Of a stretch of DNA of 64,000 nt, positions 35,199 through 44,155 are shown piece by piece; position 1 is the stretch's first letter, and each line of letters opens with the position of its first letter. A program made the translations under genes and the position numbers. The DNA lies in NCBI RefSeq assembly GCF_014288115.1, contig NZ_JACOOK010000006.1:62001-126000 (forward strand). The letters are read 5' to 3'. The DNA comes from Alistipes_A hominis (GTDB taxonomy: Bacteria > Bacteroidota > Bacteroidia > Bacteroidales > Rikenellaceae). Under the pieces are notes generated by a model. That model was not told the origin of the DNA. It was given only the letters and a program-made list of their open reading frames with translations, and made no database searches.

Positions 35199-37505
35199 TC
35201 AGTTTTCAAAGGTTTCGTCGCACATCGACTGCGGCAGGTCTTCCGGAGAACTGCCCCAGTTTTTATTCGGTTCGGGCCCCATCTCGAACGCCAGCGTCGC
35301 ATTGCCGCCGAACAGGTCTTCGTGTCGCAGCCAATTCTTCGAATACGGTGCGCCATTCAGCGTTACGGACTGAATATAGCAATTTTCGCGCGATACGCCG
35401 TTCGCCCGGATCGTCAACACCCCGTTCGGATGCTTTACCGACATCTCCCCGAAAATCGGCGTTCCGATAAAATAAACGCCCCGACCGTGGGTAACGGGAT
35501 AGAACCCCATCGAACTCATCACGTACCACGCCGACATCTGACCGGTATCGTCGTTGCCGCAGATCCCTTCGGGAGAAGTATCGTACAGCGTGTAGATCAC
35601 GTCGCTGATCCGTTTTTGCCCTTTCCACGGTTGTCCGGCATAATTGTACATGTAAAGGGTATGATGCCCCGGCTCGTTGCCTTGCGCATACTGTCCGATC
35701 AAGCCGGTAATATCGGGCGCTGGGTTGTCGCCGTGTATCTCGGAGCTGACCGTAAACAGCGAATCGAGTTTGGCGACGAACGGATCGCGGCCGCCGAACA
35801 GATTCATCAGCCCCTTGCCGTCGTGAGGCACGAAGAAAGTCCACTGCCACGAAGTGCCTTCGCAGAAATCGTCGTCCGGCCGGTAGTGGTTCGAATGGAA
35901 CGGATCGAACGGCGTCCGCCAACTGCCGTCGGAATTCCTGCCGCGCATAAAGTTCAGATTCTGATCGAAAAGATTCTTATACCAGCCGGCCCGGCCGATG
36001 TAATAGTCGTAGTCGTCCCGGTGCCCGAGCATCCGCGCCATCTGAGCGATGCACCAGTCGTCGTAGCAATATTCGAGGGTCTTCGAAACGGAAGTCACCT
36101 CCAGATCGCACGGTACGTACTCGTACTGCTTGTAATAACGCGTCCCGCGGAACGCTTTCAGAAAATAACCGAACGTATCGCGGTTGGCCGACGCTTTCAT
36201 CGCCTCGTAAAGCGCTTCCGCATCGTAACCGCGAATCCCTTTGCAATAAGCGTCGGCAACCAGCGGCATCGAATGATAACCGATCATGCACATGTTCTCG
36301 ACGCCGGCCAGCGTCCAGATCGGCAGTTGACCGCAGTGGCGGTAGTGCTCCAGCAAGGTTTTCATCAGATCGCGGGTCACGTCCGGCCTGAGAATCGCGA
36401 TCAACGGGTTCTGCGCCCGGAACGTATCCCAAAGGCCCAGCACGCCGGCGAAATAACGGAAATCGCCCTTATATACCTTCGAGTCGGAACTGCGGTATTC
36501 GCCCGTCACATCGGAATAGAGCATCGGGTAGAGCATCGCGAAATAGAGACTCGTATAAAACACCTCCTTCTGCGGCGAATCGGCATCGGCGATCCGGACA
36601 GCCGACAGGGCTTCGTTCCAGTCCCGATAAGTCGTTTTCCGGACTTTATCGAAATTCCATCCTTTGATCTCGGCCCTCAGATTCTGCCGCGCGCCGTCCA
36701 TACTGACCGGGGAGATGCCCACACGGACGACGACCGGTTTTCCCGCCTTCCCTCCGAAACGCAGCACGGCCCGCACGTCGGTACCTTCCAACTCACGGAC
36801 GCCGTCCCGAAAATGCTTATGATCGAAAAGACGGCACGAAACGATCGGCTCTGAAAATTCGGCGTAGAAATAGACGTGCTGTTCCGGCGCCCAGCCGTTC
36901 GAAACCCGGTATCCCCGCACCGTACGGTCGTCGACCCATTCCAGCCGCGAGATTTTGACGGTATCGAAATCTTCGTCGGCGAAAATGGTCGTCGAATGCT
37001 CGCAGCCGTGTTTCAAGTCGATGATCAACTGCCGCATCGCCCCTTCCGGATACGTGTAGCGGTGCATCCCGCAGCGAGCCGTAGCCGTCAGTTCGGCATC
37101 CACGTCCGAATCGAGCCTGATCCGGTAATACCCCGGTTCGATAAACTCCTGCTCGTGCGAATAACGGCTGCCGACGCGGTCGGGACAAACCTGCTGCTGC
37201 GTCCATACGGCATCCATAACCGGAAAGAACATGATGTCCTGATAATCGGTTCCGCCGCCGCCCGATTTATGGGTGTGGCTGAAACCGTAGATCAACGGAT
37301 GGTCGTAGTGGTAGCCGGAAGCGGTGAAATAAGTATCCGGCCCCAACTGCACCATTCCAAACGGAGCTGCCGCCACCGGCACGACACATCCGGCCGCCCC
37401 GGTTCCCATCATCGGCCGTACGCAGGCAGCCGGTTCCGATCCGGCGGCAAACCCGGCCGTACACCACAGCAAGGCGACAGCCGATACGATTTTACGATAA
37501 TTCAT
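35199..37505 (-). CDS. GH92 family alpha-mannosidase
   Basis: It is an exo-alpha-mannosidase that acts with inversion and calcium. The 768 residues begin with a signal peptide ending at about AAGS, then the GH92 opening MMGTGAAGCVVPVAAAPFGMV and YGFSHTHKSGGGG. The catalytic-acid motif EGTSWQWTFFVP contains Glu549 and the base motif GNDDTGQMSAW contains Asp652/Asp653, so the active site is complete. It is periplasmic or surface-exposed. The upstream neighbour ends just before an intrinsic terminator, which may reduce transcription into this gene. Confidence 0.93.
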   Translation of the reverse strand: MNYRKIVSAVALLWCTAGFAAGSEPAACVRPMMGTGAAGCVVPVAAAPFGMVQLGPDTYFTASGYHYDHPLIYGFSHTHKSGGGGTDYQDIMFFPVMDAVWTQQQVCPDRVGSRYSHEQEFIEPGYYRIRLDSDVDAELTATARCGMHRYTYPEGAMRQLIIDLKHGCEHSTTIFADEDFDTVKISRLEWVDDRTVRGYRVSNGWAPEQHVYFYAEFSEPIVSCRLFDHKHFRDGVRELEGTDVRAVLRFGGKAGKPVVVRVGISPVSMDGARQNLRAEIKGWNFDKVRKTTYRDWNEALSAVRIADADSPQKEVFYTSLYFAMLYPMLYSDVTGEYRSSDSKVYKGDFRYFAGVLGLWDTFRAQNPLIAILRPDVTRDLMKTLLEHYRHCGQLPIWTLAGVENMCMIGYHSMPLVADAYCKGIRGYDAEALYEAMKASANRDTFGYFLKAFRGTRYYKQYEYVPCDLEVTSVSKTLEYCYDDWCIAQMARMLGHRDDYDYYIGRAGWYKNLFDQNLNFMRGRNSDGSWRTPFDPFHSNHYRPDDDFCEGTSWQWTFFVPHDGKGLMNLFGGRDPFVAKLDSLFTVSSEIHGDNPAPDITGLIGQYAQGNEPGHHTLYMYNYAGQPWKGQKRISDVIYTLYDTSPEGICGNDDTGQMSAWYVMSSMGFYPVTHGRGVYFIGTPIFGEMSVKHPNGVLTIRANGVSRENCYIQSVTLNGAPYSKNWLRHEDLFGGNATLAFEMGPEPNKNWGSSPEDLPQSMCDETFEN

Positions 37506-37517
37506 CTCGCATTTTAT

Positions 37518-37556
37518 TAAAAAAGCGGGAGCCTGCCGTTCAACAGGCTTCCCGCA
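37518..37556 (-). terminator. Intrinsic terminator inside the glycan cluster
   Basis: On minus the stem (GCGGGAAGCCTG and CAGGCTCCCGC, one bulge) is followed by T6 at 37524-37519. It lies between the gene at 37575 and GH92, 13 bases before the GH92 start codon. Partial readthrough is expected if the five genes form one operon. Confidence 0.8.
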
Positions 37557-37574
37557 ATGAAATTTTCCGAATAA

Positions 37575-39719
37575 CTACTTTTTACCTTTTGCCGCCTCGG
37601 CTTCGCGGTCCAACAGGTAGTAGATGTTGTCCGCGATAGCGGAAGGAGGAATAAACATACCGCCGTAGTTGCCCGTCGTCGCATTGTGCGTATCGGGGAA
37701 ACAATAGTCGAACGCACCCTCTTTGTAACGGTCGTACGTCTCCGGAATATTGTGCGGACGCCAGTTGTCGTCGGTATGCACATTCATCCAACGGATCGCC
37801 GCATTGGTAATACCGCGGTGGAACTTCATCCAGTCGATCTCCGGATCGACCTCCTCCCAGCGGATGCCGTTCGCAATCGACTGAGCGAACACGGCGAGCA
37901 CCTCCCACTGCACATGGTCGCGCACCCAGTTGGCGAAGTACCAGTCGCTCGAACTGAGCACCGGTTTGGTATTGTACAGCATCGGAATCTCCTCCGGCTC
38001 CCACAGGTGCGTGAAAGGCAGGATCGTACGCATCCAGTAAACCGCTTTTTCCTTGTATTTCGGATCGCCGAACTGCTCGAACGCCTTGTAGTTGGCGATG
38101 GCGGCATGTCCCGCGGCGAACAGGTTGGCCGCATGCAACGGGGTTTCCCAGAAGTCGCCGCCCTCGGGGCGCGTCATCGACATGCAGAAGTCGATCGCCT
38201 TTTTACCCGCGTCCAGGAAACGCTGTTCGCCGGTTTCCTTCCCGATTTGCAACAGTTCCATCGCCGGCAGAATCGTAATGTCGAGCGCCGTAGCCCCGTC
38301 GAGTCCCATCGGCTCTACGAAAGAGGTCGCTACCTTGAAATCGTCCTTGCGGTAGTGTCGTCCGTCCGGTTCGAAAGCGAACGAACCGTCGGCACGCTGG
38401 ATTGCCAGAATTTCGTCCCCATGTTTTACTTGGCGGGCCTTCTTCTGTTCGGGCGTCTCGATCTTAACCATAGGAACTTCTTTGGGCTGCAACGATTCGA
38501 TTTTGGCCTGCAACTCTTTAACTACCTGCGATTTTTTATTTTCGTTCATGTAACGCCTCAAAAATCCTGGAATGTTCGGGCCGGCCTCGTCGATCGAACG
38601 CTGCACCACGCCGAAACCATGCCCCTCGTGCCACAGGTTCGTATTATAAGCGCCGGCCATCAAGTCGAGCGCCTTACGGTAATCCCATTTCGGAGCCGAA
38701 GGTTCAGGCAGGCCATGACGTTTCACCCAGTCGGTTACCACATCGACGCTGTTCCCTTTACTGAGCCACAGTTCGGCGTCGAATTCGATCTTCTCGCCGA
38801 TACGCAGTTCCGGAGCGATCTGCGAATAAATCTCGTTCTCATGCCCTTCGACCGAAGCGTCCGGAATCATCAGACCCATCAGTTGGTTATTCATCCGATC
38901 GACGAAATTCGGCGAGGCGAACACCGGTTGCGGATGCTGCGTGCGGTAGTTGAACCAACGCGCCGCTACCGCATTCGGGTCCCATGCCAGTCCGATACCG
39001 TCCCCCTCGTAGCTGATCGCCATCAACGGCACAGACACCTTGTTGGGGTGGGGGACGACGCGCAGCGCCCACGGGTCTTTGAAAAAGTCTGAACCGCTCG
39101 TCCACTCGTCGCCGATCGCCCAGTCCACACCCGGCAGGATCGCATCGTCCTTCTTCGTCCCGAACGACGATTCGCCCACCTTCAGCCATGGACCGCGCAG
39201 GTAGCGCAGGTAGTAATTACCGGTCGCCGTCAGATCGTATTTCAGTTTGACGAAAGGAGAATCCGGAGTGACGGTAATCGTCACCGTTCCGGTAATGGCC
39301 GGCTCGCCGTACGGATAGTGCATCCAGTTGTCGAACGAAGTGCCTTTCAACATCTCGCGCACGACCACCGATTTGACGTTGAATACGAGACTTTCGCCGT
39401 CGTCCGTCCTGACCCGGGACACCGAATCGGCCTCGAAACGCATCGGGATGTCCTGATCGCGGATCATCAGTTCGCCCAGATGATCCATCACGGCCATCAG
39501 CTTGCCTTCGGGCGTCAGAATTTCACCCCAGCCCCAGCCTTTGATCCGTTTGAAAAAGTTCATTGTGACATACTTGTTTTCGAGCGTCACCGACTCGTTG
39601 ACATAACTGCTCTGCTTGAAATGCGGAGTCAGGCGGCCGTTGGCGGCCGTCGCGCTGCGAGCCGTAAAGACCGAGACGGACAACGCCGCCAGGACAGCCG
39701 GGAAAAACATTTTTTTCAT
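37575..39719 (-). CDS. Secreted hypothetical protein, possible (alpha/alpha)-barrel glycosidase or lyase
   Basis: I do not recognise a named family. The 714 residues start with a signal peptide ending near ATAA. The N-terminal half (about 30-350) is beta-rich with NESVTLENKYVTMNFFKRIKG, as in the beta-sandwich domains of six-hairpin glycosidases. The C-terminal half (about 430-700) is helical with repeated aromatic-rich segments (TRPEGGDFWETPLHAANLF, then YFANWVRDHVQW), as in alpha/alpha toroids. No catalytic residue can be named. Its place in the cluster, 18 bases after the preceding gene, suggests a role in glycan breakdown. Confidence 0.65.
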   Translation of the reverse strand: MKKMFFPAVLAALSVSVFTARSATAANGRLTPHFKQSSYVNESVTLENKYVTMNFFKRIKGWGWGEILTPEGKLMAVMDHLGELMIRDQDIPMRFEADSVSRVRTDDGESLVFNVKSVVVREMLKGTSFDNWMHYPYGEPAITGTVTITVTPDSPFVKLKYDLTATGNYYLRYLRGPWLKVGESSFGTKKDDAILPGVDWAIGDEWTSGSDFFKDPWALRVVPHPNKVSVPLMAISYEGDGIGLAWDPNAVAARWFNYRTQHPQPVFASPNFVDRMNNQLMGLMIPDASVEGHENEIYSQIAPELRIGEKIEFDAELWLSKGNSVDVVTDWVKRHGLPEPSAPKWDYRKALDLMAGAYNTNLWHEGHGFGVVQRSIDEAGPNIPGFLRRYMNENKKSQVVKELQAKIESLQPKEVPMVKIETPEQKKARQVKHGDEILAIQRADGSFAFEPDGRHYRKDDFKVATSFVEPMGLDGATALDITILPAMELLQIGKETGEQRFLDAGKKAIDFCMSMTRPEGGDFWETPLHAANLFAAGHAAIANYKAFEQFGDPKYKEKAVYWMRTILPFTHLWEPEEIPMLYNTKPVLSSSDWYFANWVRDHVQWEVLAVFAQSIANGIRWEEVDPEIDWMKFHRGITNAAIRWMNVHTDDNWRPHNIPETYDRYKEGAFDYCFPDTHNATTGNYGGMFIPPSAIADNIYYLLDREAEAAKGKK

Positions 39720-39736
39720 ATCGTTTCAGGTTATCG

Positions 39737-41578
39737 TTAATCCTCTTCATACCGGTAATTCGCGCGGCGCGACGGGGCCTGATCGCCATTGAGCAGGAAC
39801 TCGTCGATATCCCCCAACTTTTGGATGCCGTCGGCCCAATGGAAATCGAAAGCCAGTTTTCCGGGCCCGAAACAGCTACGCGGAACGCTCACCATCAGCT
39901 CGTTACCCTGGTAGCGATAGGCTGCTTCGCGGCTTTTCCTCCATCCGGTCTTATCGTAGGTTTTGACCATGCTCTTACCGCTTCGGAAACCGTCGTTAAC
40001 AAGCAGGTCGTAGCCTTCCCATCCGGTCGCATGCTGCCTGTCGGTATCGATAAACAGCAACATCCAATACGGATCGGTATGCGGAGTAAGCGGCTGCGCC
40101 GTTTTTACGTAGAAATAGACATACTTATCGTCACGCGCCACCTTCGACTCGATAATGTCGTTGCGCCCGGTCGCATTCACATACGGCCCGGCGGCGAAAT
40201 TACCCGGACTGTCGCGGTGATACGTATCGCCCGCATGATCGTAATAAGTCTTTTTGACCTGCCGCCACTGGTCGAAACCGCCGTTCAGGTCGATCGTTAC
40301 CGGTTCGCCGGCCGGTTCGGGCTTGGCAACCCCTTTGTACTTCCGGACATTGGCGATCAACTGGTAGTAATAGTTGTCGGTATGGCCGCCCTTCATCGGT
40401 TCGATGTCTCGGCTGAACTCCTGGTTGTACTGGTCGATGAAATAGCCTTCGCCCATTTTGACTTCGCGGCCGCCTTTGCCGCATTTGGCTCCGGGGAAAA
40501 AGTCCCATTTCTTCATCTCCTCGGCGTAATCCGGATTCGTCCGGTTCATCTGTCCGGCCGTCCATTCGTTCCAGCCGGTCACGAATATAAATTCCGGATC
40601 GACCTCCAACGCACGCTGCCACTGCTGATCGAAATAAAGCCCCTTATCGGTATCGGTCGTCGCATCGTACCGGTCGTGTTCCGGCTCCACGCCGTCGCGG
40701 AAACTCCGTCCGATATTCGACAGCGGATGCTGCGCGGATGCCACCGGCACGTACTCGGCCCGGTCGGGCGACTCGTGCCAGCCGACCGACTGCGGATAAT
40801 GGTCCACCCACGGCCACTCGTCATGTCCGTCGTCGTACCACCGGAGCGTCGTCCACGCCCAGCTTTGTCGGATCGTGAAAAAATCCCGGATCTCTTTCGG
40901 GAAACGGACATCGTCCATTTGCTGGCGCCCGCCGATGATATGCTGCCCGAACATCAGCAACGGCTTGCCTTTCCAGCGGAACCACAGATCGGCATACAAC
41001 CCCCGGCTGTAGATCTGATCCCAGAGCTGCTGCACCGAATTCTGGCTGGCCAGGCAGGCGATCTGCGGCGTGGTCTCGCCCTCGGAACGCATCTTGCGGA
41101 ACACTTCGGCGATGAAGACGAAAACATCTTTGTAAATATTGTCGTTCGTATTGTCGAGAACGATCAGATCGACACCCGCGTCGGAGAGCATCCGCGCATG
41201 ACGGCGGATGATCCACTCGTCCTTCATGATGTAGTAACCCGCTTCCGGCTCTCCCCAGTAATGGACGCCGCCGCCCCATTTCGGGTTCACCGGATCGGCC
41301 TTCAGTATCTCGGTCACGTTATAAGGACCGTCTTTCGCCCCGTTCTGGTTGTGGGTTACGAAATAGAACATCGCCACCGTGCGGTTCGTTTTACGCGGAC
41401 CGCACTCCGCATAACCGGGCAGCGTCCGTCCGAGCGCATCGGTAGCCACCCACGTATCGGCCTGCAGGTCGCGGCCGCCGCATCCGGCAGCCTGACCTGC
41501 CGTTTGCGCGGAAACGCTTCCCGACAGCAGACCGAAGGCCGCGAACAGAGCCGCCCGCGAAATCTTAACAGTAAACAT
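39737..41578 (-). CDS. Secreted GH71/GH99-like putative endo-glycosidase with CBM9-like C-terminus
   Basis: The start at 41578 gives a compact signal peptide ending near SVSAQ; 41596 would add six residues. The N-terminal two-thirds looks like a TIM-barrel: FYFVTHNQNG, then HARMLSDAGVDLIVLDNTND, then WRWKGKPLLMFG-like strands and VTGWNEWTAG. Glu344 of WNEW (numbered from 41596) lies at the end of a strand, as in GH99-type enzymes. The last about 180 residues resemble a CBM9/DOMON sandwich. Endo-alpha-mannosidase activity is an inference from fold and the GH92 neighbour. It is 613 residues long. Confidence 0.62.
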   Translation of the reverse strand: MFTVKISRAALFAAFGLLSGSVSAQTAGQAAGCGGRDLQADTWVATDALGRTLPGYAECGPRKTNRTVAMFYFVTHNQNGAKDGPYNVTEILKADPVNPKWGGGVHYWGEPEAGYYIMKDEWIIRRHARMLSDAGVDLIVLDNTNDNIYKDVFVFIAEVFRKMRSEGETTPQIACLASQNSVQQLWDQIYSRGLYADLWFRWKGKPLLMFGQHIIGGRQQMDDVRFPKEIRDFFTIRQSWAWTTLRWYDDGHDEWPWVDHYPQSVGWHESPDRAEYVPVASAQHPLSNIGRSFRDGVEPEHDRYDATTDTDKGLYFDQQWQRALEVDPEFIFVTGWNEWTAGQMNRTNPDYAEEMKKWDFFPGAKCGKGGREVKMGEGYFIDQYNQEFSRDIEPMKGGHTDNYYYQLIANVRKYKGVAKPEPAGEPVTIDLNGGFDQWRQVKKTYYDHAGDTYHRDSPGNFAAGPYVNATGRNDIIESKVARDDKYVYFYVKTAQPLTPHTDPYWMLLFIDTDRQHATGWEGYDLLVNDGFRSGKSMVKTYDKTGWRKSREAAYRYQGNELMVSVPRSCFGPGKLAFDFHWADGIQKLGDIDEFLLNGDQAPSRRANYRYEED

Positions 41579-41612
41579 CGTATTCAAATTTATCAAAACC
41601 GGATTCTTATTT

Positions 41613-41656
41613 ATCCGCCGAATCCCCGCCCGAAATAGGCGAGGATACCGGCGGAT
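41613..41656. repeat. Long imperfect inverted repeat within the glycan cluster
   Basis: ATCCGCCG (41613-41620) pairs with CGGCGGAT (41649-41656), and TCCCCGCC with GGCGAGGA (41638-41645) with one mismatch inside. It lies in the 92-base gap between the first and second genes of the cluster. There is no U-tract, so it may be a processing or stabilising hairpin. Confidence 0.6.
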
Positions 41657-41670
41657 GATTCAATTACAAT

Positions 41671-43800
41671 CTATTTCGATTGGGTCGGCATGGCGATCGG
41701 TTCTTTGTAAATAATCTGATCCCAACTGTCGATGCCGATGATTTTCTTAGCGAATTCGAATGCCTCTTCTTCCCGGTCGGTGCCGAAAGCCTGGAATACG
41801 AACCAGGCCGGTTTGCGTCCCGACGGATCGTCCTTATCGTCCGGGAAGCGACGGATACCGATCCTGAGACCTCCTTCGCCGCGCTGGTCGAACCAGCCGT
41901 GCATCTGATAAGCGTCGATTCCGTCGCAGGCTTCGAGCTTCTTCAACGCATAAGCCATTCCGGCAGCCTGTTCCAGCAGCGCTTCTTCAGAGTAATCTTT
42001 CGAATTGGGATTCTGTTCAGACAGATAAAGCGTACGTTTCTCCTTGCCTTTATAGAGCGCGCGCGGCTGCTTGATCCATGCGTCGAGCACTTCGAGGTTC
42101 TTGAACGTGATCAGCGGCGTATTGTAATCGAACGTCGCTTCGGTATCGAGCCACGCTTTCGGTTCGAACAACGATTGCGGATAAGGATGGTGTGCCACGC
42201 CCCATTTGAAATCGCCTTCGGCCTCGGTGTAATCGAGCAGCAGGTCGAGCAACTGGGCCGACGGGTAGCAATACTCGTTGTGGCGCGACTGCCAGTAGTG
42301 GGTCAGCGTAATCAACACTTCGGCATGCGGGTTATATTTGCGAGCCGTATAATAGAGCAAACGCATCGACTTGACGTAAATATCCATGAACCGCAGCGGC
42401 GTTTTGATCCCGGCATTGGTCCACACCCAACCGGCATCGACTTCGTTGTGGGCGATCCAGTGGTGGATGCGGCCGTACTTCTTGTCCGGGCGGTTGTAGC
42501 GCGAAGCGAGGAAATCGATCGCGGCGGCGTAAAGGTTCAGCGATTCGAGCGTCGTCATGTTCGGCATCGTATAGATACCCGCCGGATCGAAATCCGGATG
42601 TTCGAACAGTTTACCGGCGGCTTTGTCGGCAAAAGCGCGCTCCGGAGCCACCAGAATGATCGCGCTGACGATCATGTTTTTCGAAGCCGCGAATTGCAGC
42701 GTCTTGTCGAATCCGTCGATGGTTTTCTTATCGGCATAATAAGTTTTGCCGTTGTATTCGAACGGAATCGAATTGTCGGACGGAGTCAAGCGCATAAAAC
42801 CGAGCCATATATTGACCGTAATGCTGGTCGCCTGCAGGCTGTCCGCATCGGAAGCGTACGGACCGTCGTGGAAACCGCCGATCCCTTTTTTGGTAGCCAC
42901 CACCTCGTGCGGCAGATCGTACTGAGCCTTCACGTCGTCGGCATAACGCCCGTGCGAACAGATCAGATATCCCTTCTGCGACTTCTGGGCCAGCACCCAG
43001 CGCGAATAGAGGCGGTCGTACTGCCGCCCGTCAACCTGCGCATAGCGGTCGAATTTCAGCTTGAAGTTCGTCGGCTTATCGATTTTCTTTTCGGTAATGA
43101 AAGTCAGATCGGTCAGGTCGCCGAACATCGGCACTTCGCACAAATAAACGTCGCCCGGCATTCCTTTGATATTACCGGCCACTTCGACGCCTTCGTCGGT
43201 CACTTTCACGTCGGTCACCTGGCACGGGTGATCTTTCTTAAGGTAAACGTCGATATCGTGGTTCAGTCTTTTCTCGCGTGCTTCCCGTTCGGCTTTCTGC
43301 CGGTTCTGAGCGATCTCTTTTTCGGTATAAGCCCTCAGGCGCGGCGACTTGATCCGCATGGTGGTCGGTTTGGCCGCATTCGGAACGATCAGCAAGCTCA
43401 GAAAATCATTGGGGCTTTTAAGCTGTTTGAGTTTATCGGACACATCGACCGAGAAAGTGCTCCATCCTTCGGCGATCGGCAGGCGGATCATGTTCTCCTC
43501 GATGCGCGACCGGTCGTTATTGACCGTCACGACCATGAACTCCATGCCCGAAGCGCAGAAATAATCGAAACTCAGCACCGCCACATCTTCCGGCAACTGC
43601 TCTTTCAGCGGAGCGAACTCAATCACCGCGTCGTTCGGAGCGGTCGTCACCTCGAACACTCCCTTTTCGACCTCTTTCATCACAAAACCCTTCGACTCTT
43701 TCGGCGCGACGGACAACGGCACCGCATCTTGGGCATGCGACTGCGAAACAAACAACAAGGCCCCGATCAACAGCAGGCCGACAAAACGTTTCTTACTCAT
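41671..43800 (-). CDS. Secreted DUF5722-like putative glycoside hydrolase
   Basis: From the ATG at 43800 the 709-residue protein has a signal peptide (hydrophobic about 6-18, ending at SHAQ). The N-terminal domain (about 25-170) is beta-rich. A Lys/Glu-rich helix at about 165-185 leads into a larger catalytic-like region. It has HNEVDAGWVW with Glu453 and LYLSEQNPNS with Glu595, placed like the acid/base and nucleophile of clan GH-A barrels. The family label DUF5722 is from memory. It is first in the minus-strand cluster and follows the TACGGAG array. Confidence 0.62.
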   Translation of the reverse strand: MSKKRFVGLLLIGALLFVSQSHAQDAVPLSVAPKESKGFVMKEVEKGVFEVTTAPNDAVIEFAPLKEQLPEDVAVLSFDYFCASGMEFMVVTVNNDRSRIEENMIRLPIAEGWSTFSVDVSDKLKQLKSPNDFLSLLIVPNAAKPTTMRIKSPRLRAYTEKEIAQNRQKAEREAREKRLNHDIDVYLKKDHPCQVTDVKVTDEGVEVAGNIKGMPGDVYLCEVPMFGDLTDLTFITEKKIDKPTNFKLKFDRYAQVDGRQYDRLYSRWVLAQKSQKGYLICSHGRYADDVKAQYDLPHEVVATKKGIGGFHDGPYASDADSLQATSITVNIWLGFMRLTPSDNSIPFEYNGKTYYADKKTIDGFDKTLQFAASKNMIVSAIILVAPERAFADKAAGKLFEHPDFDPAGIYTMPNMTTLESLNLYAAAIDFLASRYNRPDKKYGRIHHWIAHNEVDAGWVWTNAGIKTPLRFMDIYVKSMRLLYYTARKYNPHAEVLITLTHYWQSRHNEYCYPSAQLLDLLLDYTEAEGDFKWGVAHHPYPQSLFEPKAWLDTEATFDYNTPLITFKNLEVLDAWIKQPRALYKGKEKRTLYLSEQNPNSKDYSEEALLEQAAGMAYALKKLEACDGIDAYQMHGWFDQRGEGGLRIGIRRFPDDKDDPSGRKPAWFVFQAFGTDREEEAFEFAKKIIGIDSWDQIIYKEPIAMPTQSK

Positions 43801-43863
43801 CTCTTCGTTCAGTAAAATTAGGTTAAAGTTATCTCCGGCGGCATGCAAAACCACACGCCTTAC

Positions 43864-43894
43864 CAAATACAATAATACGATTTTTTTGCCGAAA
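43864..43894 (-). promoter_or_regulatory. Candidate promoter for the glycan cluster
   Basis: On minus, TTTC (43894-43891) and TGTATTTG (43871-43864) are separated by 19 bases, each with one mismatch to consensus. It lies between the TACGGAG array and the first gene of the cluster. Confidence 0.4.
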
Positions 43895-43917
43895 GGCCCG
43901 ACGATTTGTCCCGAAAA

Positions 43918-43970
43918 ATCATTTTACGGAGTATTATTATCATTTTACGGAGCATACGGAGCGCTCCGTA
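43918..43970. promoter_or_regulatory. TACGGAG operator array
   Basis: The 14-base repeat ATCATTTTACGGAG occurs at 43918-43931 and 43939-43952, exactly 21 bases apart, two helical turns. The heptamer TACGGAG occurs at 43925, 43946 and 43955, and inverted (CTCCGTA) at 43964-43970; the last two form a perfect 16-bp palindrome TACGGAGCGCTCCGTA. It sits about 55-110 bases upstream of the candidate glycan promoter, an activator position. It could instead belong to feoAB, whose start is 186 bases away. The rest of the 43801-44155 gap holds no gene. Confidence 0.7.
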
Positions 43971-44027
43971 CATACACTTTTTTCGCCTTTTTCCGTTTCG
44001 TCCGGTAGAACAACCGGGATACTGTTT

Positions 44028-44035
44028 TATCTTTG
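44028..44035 (+). promoter_or_regulatory. Candidate distal -7 box for feoAB
   Basis: TATCTTTG matches TAnnTTTG. No clear -33 TTTG lies 19-21 bases upstream. Use of this box would give a leader of about 110 bases. Confidence 0.3.
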
Positions 44036-44094
44036 CAGCGGCAGTCATAACCGATTCGAGGTACGAGGGAAGCCTTTTTCCCCGGCTTCAGGTA

Positions 44095-44125
44095 TTTTCC
44101 GGAATCCTCCGGTTGCGTACCTTTG
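44095..44125 (+). promoter_or_regulatory. Promoter for feoAB
   Basis: TTTT (44095-44098) and TACCTTTG (44118-44125) have 19 bases between them. The -7 box is perfect. It lies 31 bases before the feoAB start. Confidence 0.55.
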
Positions 44126-44155
44126 CCCGGAAAAAATTTCCCGGTCTGACGATAA

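Noticed and set aside
39821..43815. Two long plus-strand open frames (605 and 711 codons) opposite the first two glycan-cluster genes
   Set aside because: No start context, no domain, composition of an antisense shadow; the minus-strand genes have signal peptides and domain motifs.
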